NCBI GenBank assembly: GCA_018818365.1
Contig: JAHISH010000263.1
Location: forward strand, 1-15,004
Reading direction: 5' to 3'
Origin: Candidatus Omnitrophota bacterium
GTDB lineage: Bacteria > Omnitrophota > Gorgyraeia > Gygaellales > Profunditerraquicolaceae
Length of the DNA stretch: 15,004 bases
Under the pieces are notes generated by a model that did not search any database, was not told the DNA's origin, and saw nothing but the letters and a program-made list of their open reading frames with translations. Both the position numbers and the translations under genes were made by a program. Position 1 is the first letter of the stretch. Each line of letters begins with the position of its first letter. This document shows positions 14,422-15,004 of the stretch, piece by piece.

Positions 14422-15004
14422 ATGCGCTTCTACCGCCCCACCTGGGCCGAAATCAATTTGAACAATCTCGCCCATAATTTCCGTCAAGTGCGGCGCCTTC
14501 TTCCCGCGCAGGTGAAGATCATGGTAACGGTTAAAGCTGACGCCTATGGCCATGGTCTGATCCCGGTATCGAAACGATTAGTTGCAGAAGGAGTTGATTT
14601 CTTAGGGGTGGCATCGATTGATGAAGGGATTATCCTGCGCCGCGCAGGGATCAATGTCCCGGTCCTTATTTTAGGCCTTATATTGAAGCAAGATATCAGC
14701 CCCCTATTTGAGTATTCGCTTACTCCTACGGTCTGTGATACCGCGTTCGCAAAGGCATTAGACGCAAAGGCACGGAAGACTAAGGTGCGTCTCTGCGTCC
14801 ACCTTAAGATTGATACGGGGATGGGAAGGATCGGGGTTCTGCATGAAGATGCGGAAGGATTAATCAGGAATGTCGCGGCACTTACCCATATCGAACTCAC
14901 GGGACTTTTTACCCACTTTGCCTTTGCCGATATGGATAAGAAGTTTACCGAGCACCAGATCAAACTTTTTAACCGTTTGGTTGTTCACCTGGCCAAGACA
15001 GGGA
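14422..15004 (+). CDS. alr: Alanine racemase, N-terminal part (cut by window end)
   Basis: Alanine racemase interconverts L- and D-alanine with pyridoxal phosphate, supplying D-alanine for peptidoglycan. The frame stays open from the ATG at 14422 to the window end, giving 194 codons of a protein that is usually about 370 residues, so only the PLP-binding barrel is present. It begins with PTWAEINLNNLAHNF. The PLP lysine is K38 in VKADAYGHG. Further blocks are GVASIDEG, HLKIDTGMGRIGV and LTGLFTHFAFAD, the usual order in the barrel. AAGGG (14411-14415), overlapping the tsaB stop, lies 6 nt before the ATG. The catalytic tyrosine of the C-terminal domain lies beyond the window and cannot be checked. 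Confidence 0.95.
   Translation, partial: MRFYRPTWAEINLNNLAHNFRQVRRLLPAQVKIMVTVKADAYGHGLIPVSKRLVAEGVDFLGVASIDEGIILRRAGINVPVLILGLILKQDISPLFEYSLTPTVCDTAFAKALDAKARKTKVRLCVHLKIDTGMGRIGVLHEDAEGLIRNVAALTHIELTGLFTHFAFADMDKKFTEHQIKLFNRLVVHLAKTG

Overview
The window is a compact bacterial chromosome segment with every gene on the + strand. It carries 17 genes: 15 complete, a broken or duplicated MlaD tail at the left edge, and an alanine racemase cut off by the right edge. Base composition looks close to half G+C by eye. An MCE/MlaD tail implies an outer membrane, so the host is probably a Gram-negative-type bacterium. The gene order (radA, PIN/TRAM, ispD, ispF, cysE, cysS), the tight packing and the small dispersed repeats fit an uncultured lineage such as Omnitrophota. 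That assignment is inference with modest confidence, because the window holds no rRNA or other decisive marker.

Layout. 1-367: a MlaD C-terminal fragment flanked by an exact 59-bp direct repeat, which is either a 308-bp tandem duplication or an assembly artefact. 362-2763: radA (DNA repair ATPase) and a membrane-anchored PIN/TRAM protein. 2802-4650: ispD, ispF and cysE (isoprenoid precursor and cysteine synthesis), packed with overlaps. 4656-4720: an array of nine degenerate 7-bp units abutting cysS (4723-6123). 6124-6298: a gene-free stretch rich in dyad symmetry. 6299-9485: tmk, holB, ricT and tatD, an order resembling the Firmicutes tmk-holB-ricT(yaaT)-tatD neighbourhood. 9482-11202: a DUF362/ferredoxin protein and a TPR protein overlapping tatD. 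11212-13148: mtnA and thiL. 13151-13239: a cluster of GGGACGGTTCT-type repeats and hairpins. 13256 to the end: tsaE, tsaB (tRNA t6A synthesis) and the start of alr.

How the genes work together. Most are housekeeping genes. IspD and IspF catalyse two steps of the non-mevalonate isoprenoid pathway. CysE makes O-acetylserine for cysteine, and CysS charges that cysteine onto tRNA. Tmk and HolB serve dTTP supply and the replication clamp loader. TsaE and TsaB belong to the t6A tRNA modification machinery. Several gene pairs overlap at stop/start (cysE on ispF, ricT on holB, DUF362 on tatD, TPR on DUF362, thiL on mtnA, tsaB on tsaE), so translational coupling is likely. Two longer gaps, 6124-6298 and 13149-13255, and the repeat before cysS probably divide the run into several transcription units.

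No clearly novel multi-gene system is visible. The best leads are the repeat elements in the gaps, the duplicated left edge, the membrane-anchored serine acetyltransferase, and the uncharacterised DUF362-ferredoxin/TPR pair.
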